A program made the translations under genes and the position numbers. Below the pieces are notes generated by a model. That model ran no database searches, had not been told where the DNA came from, and saw nothing but the letters and a program-made list of their open reading frames with translations. Below are positions 50,340-59,327 of a DNA stretch of 64,000 nt, piece after piece. The stretch spans positions 806,001 through 870,000 of the forward strand of contig CAVWCU010000001.1 of the NCBI GenBank assembly GCA_963753585.1, read 5' to 3'. How positions within the stretch are numbered: the first letter of the stretch is position 1; the number at the start of each line of letters is the position of its first letter. This DNA comes from VRUE01 sp963753585 (lineage in GTDB: Bacteria; Actinomycetota; Thermoleophilia; Solirubrobacterales; 70-9).

Positions 50340-52817
50340 CGCCGATCTTCTCCAGCTCGGATTCGATCGCGGTGCGCAACGGCGAGACGTCGTCGTCGCT
50401 CAGCGTGCGATCAGCGGCACGGAACTCGAGCCGCAGAGCGAGGCTCTTGCGACCCTCGCCAACTTGCTCGCCCTCGTAGAGGTCGAAGACCTCAGCCGCA
50501 CGCAGTAGCTCTCCGCCTCCGGCGAGAACCGCCTCGCGCAGCTGGGCAGCAGATACCTCAGCGGGAACGACGACGGCGATGTCCTGGTTGACGGCGGGGA
50601 AACTGGTCACGTCCTCGAAGGCCTCCTCGCCCGCGGAGGCGGTGGCGAGGAGGATCGCCAGGTCGGCTTCGAAGCCGACAGCGGCCTCGATGTCCCACTC
50701 CCGGCAGACAAGTGGGTGCAGCTCGCCGAGCCAGCCGGCTGCCTCGCCCGCCACGCTCACACGGGCGGACCGGCCCGGGTGCAGGAACGGCTCCCCGACA
50801 GGCTCGAAAGAGAGCTCGGACACCGAGTTGCCCCGCCAGTGCTTCGAGCGTCCCCTTGAGCGCGAAGAAGTCCGTGGGCTCACCGCCCCCGCGCCAGGAC
50901 TTGGCCACCAGCGGCCCCACGGCGAGACCCCCAATCCGGTGCGGCTCGTGATCGGGTGCGGCTCGCTCCCCGGGAAATACGCCGGACAGAGCATCGAAGT
51001 CGCGATTACCCATCTTGGAGACGGGTTTTTGCGGACTCGGCGAAGTCGGAAGGTAGACGCGACCCGACTCGAAGAGTGCGACGCGGTCAGCGCCGCGGGC
51101 GAGGTTGCGCTGGGCGACGTCGAGCAGCGAGCCGAGCACGGTCGTCCGCATCACCGACTGGTCCTCGGAGAGAGGGTTGGAGAGGACGATCGCATCGGCG
51201 CGAGGATCGTCCGGATCGATCCGCAGCCGCGCGGCCTCGCCGGGGTCGGTGAAGCTCCAGCCGACGACTTCGTCGAAGCCGAGATCCCGCAGCGCGTCCT
51301 CTGCCCGGCGCCGCAGCCGCTGCTCGCGGGTCAGGCCGCCGACCCGGCCGGCGACCGCCGGCAGCGTGCTCGGCAGATGCTCGTCGAGGCCGTGGACCCG
51401 GCCGACCTCCTCGATCAGGTCGACCTCGCGGGTGACGTCGTAGTGGCGGTCGGGCGGGACCGTGACCTCGAGGTCCTCGCCCACAGCCTCGACGCCGAAG
51501 CCGAGCCGCTCCAGATAGGCGACCTGGTCGTCCTGGTCGATCGGCATGCCCAGCAGGCCCTCGACCCGCTCGCCGCGCAGGGTCAGCCGCCGCGGCTCCG
51601 GGGTCCCGGCAGAGACGTCGATCGTCCCGGGCACCAGCTTCGCGCCGCAGAGCTCGACCATCAACCGCGAGGCGATCCGCTGCGCCCGCAGGCAGAGCTC
51701 GGGGTGCAGCTGCTTCTCGAAGCGCGACGAGGCCTCCGAGCGCAGACCGAGCATCCGCGAGGTGCGCAGGATGTTGGTCCCGTTCCAGTTGGCGACCTCG
51801 AGCAGGACGCTCGTCGTCTCGTCGGAGACCTCGCTGCGTTGCCCACCCATGATCCCGGCGATCCCCGAAGGCCCGTTGGCGTCGCAGACGAGGACCGTCT
51901 CGACGTCGAAGGTCCGCTCGACGTCGTCGAGGGTCCTCATCTTCTCCCCCTCGGTCGCGGCGCGGATCGTCAGCGCGCCGTCGGGCACCTGGTCGAGGTC
52001 GAAGGCGTGCAGCGGCTGCGCGGTCAGCAGCATCACGTAGTTAGTGATGTCGACGACGTTGTTGATCGGCCGCTGGCCGGCCGCGACCAGCCGCGCCTGC
52101 AGCCAGGCCGGTGAGGGACCGACCGTCACATCGGTGAAGACGCGCGCGGTGAAGCGTGGGCAGAGCTCGGGTACCTCGACCGACACCGAGGCGTAGTCGC
52201 CGATCTCGCCCTTGCCTTCGGCCCCCGCGTCCTCGGCCCACGGATCGGGCCCCAGTGGCGCTCCACTGATCGCGTGCACCTCGCGGGCGACGCCGTAGAT
52301 GCCGAAGCAATCGACCCGGTTCGGCGTCACCTCCAACTCCAGTACCGGCTCGGCAATCGGCAGCACCTCGGCAAGCGGCGTGCCCGGCACGAGCCCGTCG
52401 TCCTCGAGCACGAGGATCCCGGACGAGCCCTCCCCCAGCTCCAGCTCGGATGCGGCGCAGATCATCCCAGCGGACTTGACCCCCCGTAGCTTCGCTTCGC
52501 CGATCTCCTGCCCGCCCGACATCGTCGCCCCCGGCAGCGCCACCGGGACGGTCTGGCCCGCGGCCACGTTGGGCGCGCCGCAGACGATCGTCCTCTCCCC
52601 GTCCCCGGTGTCGACCGTGCAGACACGCAGCCGGTCTGCGTTGGGGTGCGGCTCGGCGGTGAGCACTCGGCCGACGACGAAGCCGTCGGCCGAGGGCGGG
52701 CCGACGGACGCCCACCCGCTCGACCTCGGTGCCGGTCATCGCCAGCCGCTCCGCCAGCGCGCCCGGCTCGACGCCCGGGTCGCAGTACTCGCGCAGCCAT
52801 GAATACGGGACCCTCAC
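50323..52817 (-). CDS. pheT: phenylalanyl-tRNA synthetase beta subunit, two apparent frameshifts
   Basis: PheT with PheS charges tRNA(Phe). The start MRVPYSWLREYCDPGVEPGA is normal. The tRNA-binding domain (LTAEPHPNADRLRVCTVDTG), the B3/B4 editing region and DIDV-like elements (PINNVVDITNYVMLLTAQPL) follow, then the catalytic-like core (LIEEVGRVHGLDEHLPSTLP). The C-terminal FDX-ACB domain ends DDDVSPLRTAIESELEKIGG. Frame changes occur near 52700 (after VERVGV) and near 50830. Both are single-base events in GC-rich runs and probably sequence errors. Confidence 0.9.
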
Positions 52818-53872
52818 GAGAACTGCTCCAGAACCCGAACGTCGTTGTCGAAGAAGCGCCGCAGGTCGGGAACCCCGTGCCGCAGCATCGCGATCCTCTC
52901 GACTCCCATGCCGAAGGCGAAGCCCTGGACCCGCTCGGAGTCGTATCCGTTGCGCTCAACGAAGCCGAGCACGTTGGGGTCGACCATGCCGGCGCCGCCG
53001 ACCTCGATCCAGCCGATGCCCTTGCAGAGGTTGCAGCGCCCGCCGCCGGCCAGCTCACCGGTCCCCTCGCACTGGAAGCAGGAGACGTCGAACTCGACGC
53101 TGGGCTCGGTGAAGGGGAAGAAGTGGGGCCGCATGCGCGCCTCCCGATTGCCGCCGAAGATCGCCCGCAGCATCTCGTCGAGCGTCCCCTGCAGGTCGGC
53201 GAGCGTGATCCCCTCGCCGATCGCCAGCCCCTCGACCTGGTGGAACATCGGGCTGTGGGTGGCGTCGGAGTCGCGCCGGTAGACCTTGCCCGGGGCGATC
53301 ATGAAGATCGGCGGCGGCTGGGACTCCATGCTGCGCACCTGCACCGGCGAGGTGTGCGTGCGCAGCAGCACCTCGGGGTCGGACTGCACGTAGAAGGTGT
53401 CCTGGAGCATCCGCGCCGGGTGGCCAGGCGGGTGGTTGAGCGCGGTGAAGTTGTAGTAGTCGTGCTCGACCTCGGGACCCTCCATCACCCGGTAGCCGAG
53501 GCCGACCATCACGTCCTCGATCAGCCGCGTGGTGCGGGTGATCAGGTGGATGTGGCCGACCGGCCGCGGCGGGGCCCCGGGCAGGGTCACGTCGACGCGG
53601 TCGCCGGCGAGCCGCGATTCCAGCTCGCTCGCGTCGAGAGCGGCGGCGCGCTCCTCGATCAGCGACTCCAGCTCCTTGCGGGCCCTGTTGGCATCGGCGC
53701 CTACCTGGCCACGTTCCTCGGCGGGCAGGTCGGCGATCCCGCGCAGGACCGTCGTCAGCTCTGCTTTGCGGCCGAGGTAGCGGACCCGCAGCTCCTCCAG
53801 CTCCGCGGTGCTGGGCGCGGCGGCGATCGCCGCGGCGGCCTCCGCCCTGATCTCCTCGATCCGATCAAGCAT
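52814..53872 (-). CDS. pheS: phenylalanyl-tRNA synthetase alpha subunit
   Basis: This is the class II catalytic subunit. The 352-residue protein has the N-terminal coiled coil, motif 1 region LIEDVMVGLGYRVMEGPEVE, HPPGHPARMLQDTFYV, motif 2 KVYRRDSDATHSPMFHQVEG and motif 3 GFAFGMGVERIAMLRHGVPD. A four-Cys insertion (SCFQCEGTGELAGGGRCNLC) is a zinc-like element seen in other actinobacterial PheS proteins. The stop overlaps the pheT start by 4 nt. Confidence 0.96.
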   Translation of the reverse strand: MLDRIEEIRAEAAAAIAAAPSTAELEELRVRYLGRKAELTTVLRGIADLPAEERGQVGADANRARKELESLIEERAAALDASELESRLAGDRVDVTLPGAPPRPVGHIHLITRTTRLIEDVMVGLGYRVMEGPEVEHDYYNFTALNHPPGHPARMLQDTFYVQSDPEVLLRTHTSPVQVRSMESQPPPIFMIAPGKVYRRDSDATHSPMFHQVEGLAIGEGITLADLQGTLDEMLRAIFGGNREARMRPHFFPFTEPSVEFDVSCFQCEGTGELAGGGRCNLCKGIGWIEVGGAGMVDPNVLGFVERNGYDSERVQGFAFGMGVERIAMLRHGVPDLRRFFDNDVRVLEQFS

Positions 53873-54584
53873 TGGCAGCGTCCTCCGGCATGGCGAGCGA
53901 CGATATCCGCTCGGCGCAAATTGCGGCCACGGCAGCCACGTTGAGCGACTCGGCCCCGTCCGGGCGCAGGGGGATCGTCACCCGCGTGTCGCAGGCGGCG
54001 AGCACCTCGTCCGGCAGCCCCTCGCGCTCGGCGCCGAGGCAGAGCGTCGCCGCGCCCTGCAGGGCCGAGAGGCCCTCGCCACCGTGGGCGACGAGCGCGA
54101 CCCGCGGCGCCGGCGTCGCCGCTACCTCGGCCCGGGCCACGGCCTGGGCGAAGACCGAGCCCATGCTGGCCCGCACCGCCTTCGGCGAGAAGGGATCGGC
54201 GCAACCGGGGCCGAGCACGACCACCCCGCCGAGCAGGGCATGGGCGCTGCGGAGGATCGTGCCGACGTTGCCGGGGTCGCCCACCCCATGCAGGTACAGG
54301 CAGGGCGAGTCGCCCGGCTCCGACCAGCGCCGCGGCCAGACGGCGATCGCCCGCGTGCCCGAACCCAGGCTCGAGACCTCGGCCAGCAGGCTGGGATCCA
54401 CCTCCTCGCCCCCGAGCCCGCTGCCCGCGGCGGTGAGGAGAAAGCGCGGCTCGGCACCGGCTGCCAGCCCGGCCTCGACCAGGTCCTCGCCCTCGGTGAC
54501 GAAGGCGCCCTCGCGCTCGCGGTGCTTGCGGTCGCGCAGCTTGCGGACCAGCTTCAGCTTCTCGTTGTGGGGGCTCTCGATCAT
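53865..54584 (-). CDS. SpoU/TrmH-family RNA 2'-O-methyltransferase
   Basis: The 239-residue protein has the N-terminal substrate-binding start SPHNEKLKLVRKLRDRKHRE with EGAFVTEGEDLVEAGL. The trefoil-knot SPOUT motifs are VGDPGNVGTILRSAHALLGG, SPKAVRASMGSVFAQAVARA, LCLGAEREGLPDEVL and VTIPLRPDGAESLNVAAVAA. Members methylate 23S rRNA or tRNA; the position here next to rplT and pheS is the standard actinobacterial one. The exact target is not clear. It overlaps pheS by 8 nt. Confidence 0.88.
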   Translation of the reverse strand: MIESPHNEKLKLVRKLRDRKHREREGAFVTEGEDLVEAGLAAGAEPRFLLTAAGSGLGGEEVDPSLLAEVSSLGSGTRAIAVWPRRWSEPGDSPCLYLHGVGDPGNVGTILRSAHALLGGVVVLGPGCADPFSPKAVRASMGSVFAQAVARAEVAATPAPRVALVAHGGEGLSALQGAATLCLGAEREGLPDEVLAACDTRVTIPLRPDGAESLNVAAVAAICAERISSLAMPEDAANA

Positions 54585-54639
54585 CGCTCTGGTGGGTAGT
54601 CGTGTCGTCTTCTTGCTCTGCGTTTCTTCTCCTGGAACG

Positions 54640-54666
54640 AAAAAGCGGGCCGTAAAGACGGCCCGC
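54640..54666 (-). terminator. Rho-independent terminator after rplT
   Basis: On the - strand GCGGGCCGT-CTTT-ACGGCCCGC is followed by TTTTT. It lies 26 bp after the rplT stop, so it ends or attenuates the rpmI-rplT transcript before the methyltransferase and pheST genes. Confidence 0.75.
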
Positions 54667-54691
54667 CCGGGAAAGTGGAGTCTGGCTGCGG

Positions 54692-55051
54692 CTAGGCGGC
54701 CGCACCCTCCCGGGCTAGCTCCACGAATCGGCGGAAGGCATCGCGGTCGTTGACCGCGATGTCGGCGAGCATCTTCCGGTTCACCTCGACGCCGGCCCCG
54801 TTGAGGCCGTGGATCAGTTCGGAGTAGCTCATGCCCTCCAGCCGCGCCGCGGCGTTGATCCGGGTGATCCAGAGCCGGCGGAACTCGCGCTTGCGGTTTC
54901 GCCGGTCCCGGTAGGCATACATCCCCGACCGCTGCACCTGCTCTTTGGCAAAACGGTAGGAGGAGTTCTTGCGCCCGAAGTAGCCCTTCGCTTCCTTGAG
55001 GACTTTGCGGCGCTTCTTGCGCGCGTGGACCGAGCGCTTGACCCGGCTCAC
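54692..55051 (-). CDS. rplT: 50S ribosomal protein L20
   Basis: L20 binds 23S rRNA early in large-subunit assembly. The 119-residue protein has the normal sequence: SRVKRSVHARKKRRKVLKEA, KGYFGRKNSSYRFAKEQVQR, DRRNRKREFRRLWITRINAA and LIHGLNGAGVEVNRKMLADI. The ATG overlaps the rpmI stop by 4 nt. Confidence 0.98.
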   Translation of the reverse strand: MSRVKRSVHARKKRRKVLKEAKGYFGRKNSSYRFAKEQVQRSGMYAYRDRRNRKREFRRLWITRINAAARLEGMSYSELIHGLNGAGVEVNRKMLADIAVNDRDAFRRFVELAREGAAA

Positions 55052-55248
55052 TTTCCGCCTCCGAGCAGGTGGCGCACCGTCTTGGAGTCGGACGGGGCGA
55101 TCTCGACCGGCCGCGCCATCCGCCGCTTGCGCTTCGGCGACTTCTTCTCGAGGATGTGGCTCGAGTACGCACGCCGTCCGCGCAGCTTGCCCGTCGCGGT
55201 CTTGCGGAAGCGCTTCTTGGCGCCGGAATGAGTTTTCATCTTGGGCAT
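55048..55248 (-). CDS. rpmI: 50S ribosomal protein L35
   Basis: The 66-residue product begins MPKMKTHSGAKKRFRKTATG and contains RRAYSSHILEKKSPKRKRRM, the L35 signature. ATG 55248 is the family start. It is separated from infC by the opposite-strand wecB gene, so it needs its own promoter within 55249-55335 or beyond. Confidence 0.97.
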   Translation of the reverse strand: MPKMKTHSGAKKRFRKTATGKLRGRRAYSSHILEKKSPKRKRRMARPVEIAPSDSKTVRHLLGGGK

Positions 55249-55335
55249 CGGAGTGGCTATTGAAGCAGACGGGCGCCCTTCGGTGCAGGCACTCTTTCCG
55301 GCTGGCAGGCGGGGCGCAGGGTACTGTGGCGCCCG

Positions 55336-56413
55336 ATGCGCATCGTCTACGTGGTCGGAACGCGACCGAACTTCGTCAAGACGGCCCCGGTGATCGGTGC
55401 CCTGCGGGCGCGGCTGCCGGAGGGGCGCCACGCGCTCGTCCACACCGGCCAGCACTACGACCGCCCGATGTCGGCGGTCTTCCTCGAGGAGCTGGCCGTC
55501 CCGGCGCCCGATCACATGCTCGAGGTCGGCTCGGGCACCCACGCGCAGCAGACGGCGCGCGTGATGGAGCGGCTGGAGCCGGTGCTGGGGGAGGAGCACC
55601 CCGACCTGGTGATCGTTCCCGGCGACGTCAACTCGACCGTGGCGGCGGCCCTGACCGCGGCGAAGATGCAGATCCCGGTCGCCCACGTGGAGTCGGGTCT
55701 GCGCAGCTTCGACCGCACGATGCCCGAGGAGCTGAACCGGATCGTCACCGACCAGCTCTCCGACCATCTCTTCCTGCACTGCCGGGATGCCGCCGAGAAC
55801 CTCCGCGCCGAGGGAATCGCCGAGGAGCGCATGCACTTCGTCGGCAACACGATGATCGACACCCTGGTTGCCCTCGAGGAGCGCTTCCGCGCCGCGGGAA
55901 CCGCGGGACGCCTCGGGGTCGAGCCCGGCGCCTACGTGCTCGTCACCCTGCACCGCCCCGCCCTCGTCGACGGCCCGCTGCTGGCGGAGACGGTCGCGCA
56001 GCTGGCGGCGCTGGCGAGCGAGATGCCCGTCGTCTTCCCGGTCCACCCCCGCACGCGCAAGATGATGGAGGCGGTCCAGCTCCGAGCACCCGGGCCTGCT
56101 CCTCTGCGAGCCGCTCGGCTACCTCGACTTCCTCTCGCTGCTGGCCGACGCCGGCGCCGTCCTCACCGACTCCGGCGGCATCCAGGAGGAGACGACCTAC
56201 CTCGGCATCCCCTGCTTCACCTTGCGCGACAACACCGAGCGCCCGATCACGGTCAGTGCCGGCACCAACACCTTGCTCGGGCTCGACCCGACCGCTATCG
56301 CCGGGATCCCGGCGGCACTTGCCGTGCGTCCCGCCACCCCGCCCGAGCCGCTGCCTCTCTGGGACGGACAGGCGGCGGAGCGAATCGCAGACGTAGTCGT
56401 GAGCCTGGGCTAG
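55336..56413 (+). CDS. wecB: UDP-N-acetylglucosamine 2-epimerase (non-hydrolysing), apparent frameshift
   Basis: The enzyme interconverts UDP-GlcNAc and UDP-ManNAc for envelope polysaccharides. The N-terminal half has RIVYVVGTRPNFVKTAPVIG, LVHTGQHYDRPMSAVF, VPGDVNSTVAAALTAAKMQI, VAHVESGLRSFDRTMPEELN and MHFVGNTMIDTLVALEERF. The C-terminal half (LLCEPLGYLDFLSLLADAGA, VLTDSGGIQEETTYLGIPCF, RDNTERPITVSAGTNTLLGL) is in another frame; the change is at about 56075-56085. It sits on the opposite strand between infC and rpmI and converges on infC with a 4-nt overlap. Confidence 0.88.
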
Positions 56414-57165
56414 GCCGCGGCCACATCGTCGCCGGAGGACTCCTCGGCGGCATCCTCATCAGGGGCCGGTTTCTCCTCTGCCGGCGGCTCCGCCTCGGCT
56501 GCGGGTGTCTCCTCGGCCGCCTCTTCCGCCTCGGCCGCAGGCTCGGCATCCGCTGTGGGTGTGTCCTCAGTCGCGGCAGGCGCCTCCTCGGCAGCCGGCT
56601 TCTCCTCGGTCTTCGCCGCCTCTTTCCCCGGCGCCAGCAGCATGCTCATGTTGCGGCCTTCCTGAAGTGGATGGGACTCGATAACGGCGAGGCCGTCGAG
56701 GTCCTCGAAGAGGCGCTGCAGGAGCGCTCTCCCCCGCTCCGGATGCGCCTGCTCGCGGCCGCGGAACATGATCGTGATCTTGACCTTGTCCTGGTGGCGC
56801 AGGAAGCGCTCGACGTGGCCCTTCTTGGTTTCGTAATCGTGCTGGGCGATCTTCGGTCGCAGCTTGATCTCTCGGATGTTGACCTGCTGCTGGTGCTTGC
56901 GGGCCTGCTTCTGCTTCTGCTCTTGCTCGTACTTGTACTTCGAGTAGTCGAGCAGGCGGGTGACCGGAGGTTTCGAGCCGGGGGCGACCTCGACCAGGTC
57001 GAGGTCGGCATCCTGGGCGCGTTTCAGCGCGTCGGCGATCTCGACGATGCCGAGCTGCTCCCCGTCCGCCCCGATCAGGCGGACTTTGGGCACGCGGATC
57101 CGCTCGTTGATCCGAGTCGTGTCGCGCTCTGGTGGGCGCCGATCGAACCTACGCGGGACCGGCAC
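56410..57165 (-). CDS. infC: translation initiation factor IF-3 with an acidic C-terminal extension
   Basis: IF-3 prevents premature subunit joining and proofreads the start codon. Residues 1-170 are standard: RINERIRVPKVRLIGADGEQ, ALKRAQDADLDLVEVAPGSK, PPVTRLLDYSKYKYEQEQKQ, IKLRPKIAQHDYETKKGHVE, RFLRHQDKVKITIMFRGREQ and NMSMLLAPGK. A tail of about 80 residues made of Glu, Ala, Pro and Thr (for example TEEKPAAEEAPAATEDTPTA) follows. The start is GTG 57165. Confidence 0.95.
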   Translation of the reverse strand: MPVPRRFDRRPPERDTTRINERIRVPKVRLIGADGEQLGIVEIADALKRAQDADLDLVEVAPGSKPPVTRLLDYSKYKYEQEQKQKQARKHQQQVNIREIKLRPKIAQHDYETKKGHVERFLRHQDKVKITIMFRGREQAHPERGRALLQRLFEDLDGLAVIESHPLQEGRNMSMLLAPGKEAAKTEEKPAAEEAPAATEDTPTADAEPAAEAEEAAEETPAAEAEPPAEEKPAPDEDAAEESSGDDVAAA

Positions 57166-57307
57166 TAGCTAGAAGTGTCGTGGAGCTTCAAGAGGACGAG
57201 AGGTAGAGGTGCGGGCACGGGACGCTCAGCGCCGCGAGGTCTTTTGCGTACCTGCAATCAAGTGCCCGGAGTATAGACAGAGGCGGCGTCTTGGGCCAAC
57301 GCACGGG
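57166..57307. other. intergenic region between thrS and infC
   Basis: These 142 bp lie between the thrS stop and the infC start on the - strand. They hold a good promoter pair (57270-57299) and an infC leader of about 100 nt. No T-box or other riboswitch consensus is seen. Confidence 0.5.
57270..57299 (-). promoter_or_regulatory. candidate infC promoter
   Basis: On the - strand TTGGCC (reverse complement of 57294-57299) is followed after 18 bp by TATACT (reverse complement of 57270-57275). The -10 box matches five of six consensus positions. It lies about 105 bp upstream of the infC start. Confidence 0.45.
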
Positions 57308-59194
57308 TCAAGAGGGCTCACTCTCTGCCTGGATGCGCGCTGTCAAGTCTGCCGCCGGCATCGCCCCCAGCTCGCCCTGCTCGTGGGAGCGGACCGCCAG
57401 GGCCCCGGCCTCTTCCTCGCGGTCGCCGACGACGAGCATGTACGGGTACCGCCCGAGCTCGGCGTCGCGGATCTTCTTGCCGACCGACTCCGAGCGGGTG
57501 TCGATCTCGACCCGCACACCCCCCTCGCGCAGCTCGGCGACGACGCGCTCGGCGTACTCGTTGTGGCGATCGGAGACGGGCAGGACGATCGCCTGCACCG
57601 GCGCCAGCCAGACGGGAAAGCGACCCGCGTAGTGCTCGATCAGGATCCCGGCGAAGCGCTCCATCGAGCCGAGCAGGGCGCGGTGGATCATCACCGGGCG
57701 GTGGGTGGCGTCGTCGGCGCCGACGTAGCCGAGGTCGAAGCGCTCGGGCATCTGGAAGTCGAGCTGGCAGGTGCCGCACTGCCAGGAGCGGCCGAGCGCG
57801 TCGGTGACGTGGAAGTCGATCTTCGGTCCGTAGAAGGCGCCGTCGCCGGGATTGAGCTCGTACTCGCGGCCCTGGCGCTCCAACGCCTCGGTCAGTGCCG
57901 CCTCCGCTTTCGCCCACTGCTCCTCGGAGCCCATCGACTTCTCCGGCCGGGTCGAGAGCTCGACCCGCACGTCCTCGAAGCCGAAGCGCGCGTAGAGCTC
58001 GTCGATCGCCGCGCAGATGTCGGCGACCTCGTCGGCGATCTGCTCCTCGGTGCAGTAGACGTGGGCGTCGTCCTGGGTGAAGGCGCGCACGCGCAGCAGG
58101 CCGTGCAGGACGCCCTCGCGCTCGTTGCGGGAGACACGGCCGAACTCGGCCAGGCGCAGCGGCAGCTCGCGGTAGGAGTGGCGCTCGGAGTCGAAGACGA
58201 GGCAGGCACCGGGGCAGTTCATCGGTCGCAGCGCCAGGCGGCGCTCGTCGGACTGCATGAAGTACATGTCGTCGCGGTAGTTCTCCCAGTGCCCGGAGCG
58301 GTGCCAGAGCTCCTCGTCGAGCACCTGCGGCGTGGCGATCTCCTTGTAGCCGCGCTTGCGCAGCTGGGCCTGGACCTGGTCCTCGATCAAGTGCAGCAGG
58401 GTCGTCCCGTTGGGCAGCCAGAAGGGCATCCCCGGCGCCTCTTCGCGCAGCATGAAGATGCCGAGCTGGGGGCCGAGGCGGCGGTGGTCGCGGGCCTTGG
58501 CCTGCTCGATCAGCTCCAGGTGCGCGGCGAGGTCTTTCTTCGAGAAAAAGGCGGTGCCGTAGATCCGGGTCAGCATCTGGCGCTTCTCGTCGCCGCGCCA
58601 GTAGGCGCCGGCGAGCGAGCTGAGCTTGATCGCCTTGATCCGCCCGGTCGAGGGGCCGTGCGGGCCGCGGCAAAGGTCCTCGAAGGGGCCGTTGCGGTAG
58701 AGCGAGACCGTCTCGACGCCAACGCCTGAGACCAGGTCACGGATCAGCTCGACCTTGTAGTCCTCGCCCTGGCCCTCGAAGATCTCGATCGCCTCGGCGA
58801 CCGGCACGTCGCGGCGCTCGAAGGGCTCGTCGGCCTCGATGTGGGTACGCATCGCCGCCTCGATCCCCTCCAGGTCGGCATCGGTGACCTTGACGTCCTC
58901 GGGGAAGTCGAAGTCGTAGTAGAAGCCGTTCTCGATCGCCGGGCCAATCGTCACCTTGGTCCCGGGATAGAGCTCCTGCACCGCCTCTGCCATCACGTGG
59001 GCTGCGTCGTGGCGGATCAGGTCAAGCGCCTCGGGGTCACGGTCGGTGAGGATCGCGATCTCGGCCCCATCGGGAAGCGGAGCGGTGAGGTCCCGCAGCT
59101 CACCGTCGACGCGGATCGCCAGCGCGGCCTTGGCCAACCCGGGGCCAATCGCCGCGGCGGCGTCGGCGCCGGTGGCGCCGACGCCCAGCTCCAA
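57308..59194 (-). CDS. thrS: threonyl-tRNA synthetase, start uncertain
   Basis: This class II synthetase charges tRNA(Thr) and edits Ser-tRNA(Thr). The N-terminal editing domain has DLIRHDAAHVMAEAVQELYP and ENGFYYDFDFPEDVKVTDAD. The core has GPHGPSTGRIKAIKLSSLAG, motif 2 RPMNCPGACLVFDSERHSYR with ELPLRLAEFGRVSRNEREG, QCGTCQLDFQMPERFDLGYV and the anticodon domain VQAIVLPVSDRHNEYAERV. From TTG 59194 the TGS domain lacks its first strand; KITVKLPDGKPLELGVGATG is in frame upstream but reaches no start codon. An ATG at 59262 becomes usable if one base is missing near 59255. Confidence 0.94.
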   Translation of the reverse strand: MELGVGATGADAAAAIGPGLAKAALAIRVDGELRDLTAPLPDGAEIAILTDRDPEALDLIRHDAAHVMAEAVQELYPGTKVTIGPAIENGFYYDFDFPEDVKVTDADLEGIEAAMRTHIEADEPFERRDVPVAEAIEIFEGQGEDYKVELIRDLVSGVGVETVSLYRNGPFEDLCRGPHGPSTGRIKAIKLSSLAGAYWRGDEKRQMLTRIYGTAFFSKKDLAAHLELIEQAKARDHRRLGPQLGIFMLREEAPGMPFWLPNGTTLLHLIEDQVQAQLRKRGYKEIATPQVLDEELWHRSGHWENYRDDMYFMQSDERRLALRPMNCPGACLVFDSERHSYRELPLRLAEFGRVSRNEREGVLHGLLRVRAFTQDDAHVYCTEEQIADEVADICAAIDELYARFGFEDVRVELSTRPEKSMGSEEQWAKAEAALTEALERQGREYELNPGDGAFYGPKIDFHVTDALGRSWQCGTCQLDFQMPERFDLGYVGADDATHRPVMIHRALLGSMERFAGILIEHYAGRFPVWLAPVQAIVLPVSDRHNEYAERVVAELREGGVRVEIDTRSESVGKKIRDAELGRYPYMLVVGDREEEAGALAVRSHEQGELGAMPAADLTARIQAESEPS

Positions 59195-59273
59195 CGGCTT
59201 TCCGTCGGGCAGTTTGACCGTGATCTTTTGCGTCGCAGCCTCGATCTGGCCATGCTACCCACGCCAGGCCCAC

Positions 59274-59325
59274 CGCTGACTTCGTGGTTGTGGGTCCATA
59301 TGCACCCACAAAGACGAAGTCAGCG
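59274..59325. terminator. long interrupted hairpin after the membrane-protein gene
   Basis: CGCTGACTTCGT (59274-59285) pairs with ACGAAGTCAGCG (59314-59325), and inside it TTGTGGGT pairs with ACCCACAA around CCATATGC. It begins 2 bp after the TAA of the gene at 59328-61132 and lies upstream of thrS. There is no T-run and no T-box consensus, so it is probably a processing or termination element. Confidence 0.5.
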
Positions 59326-59327
59326 AG

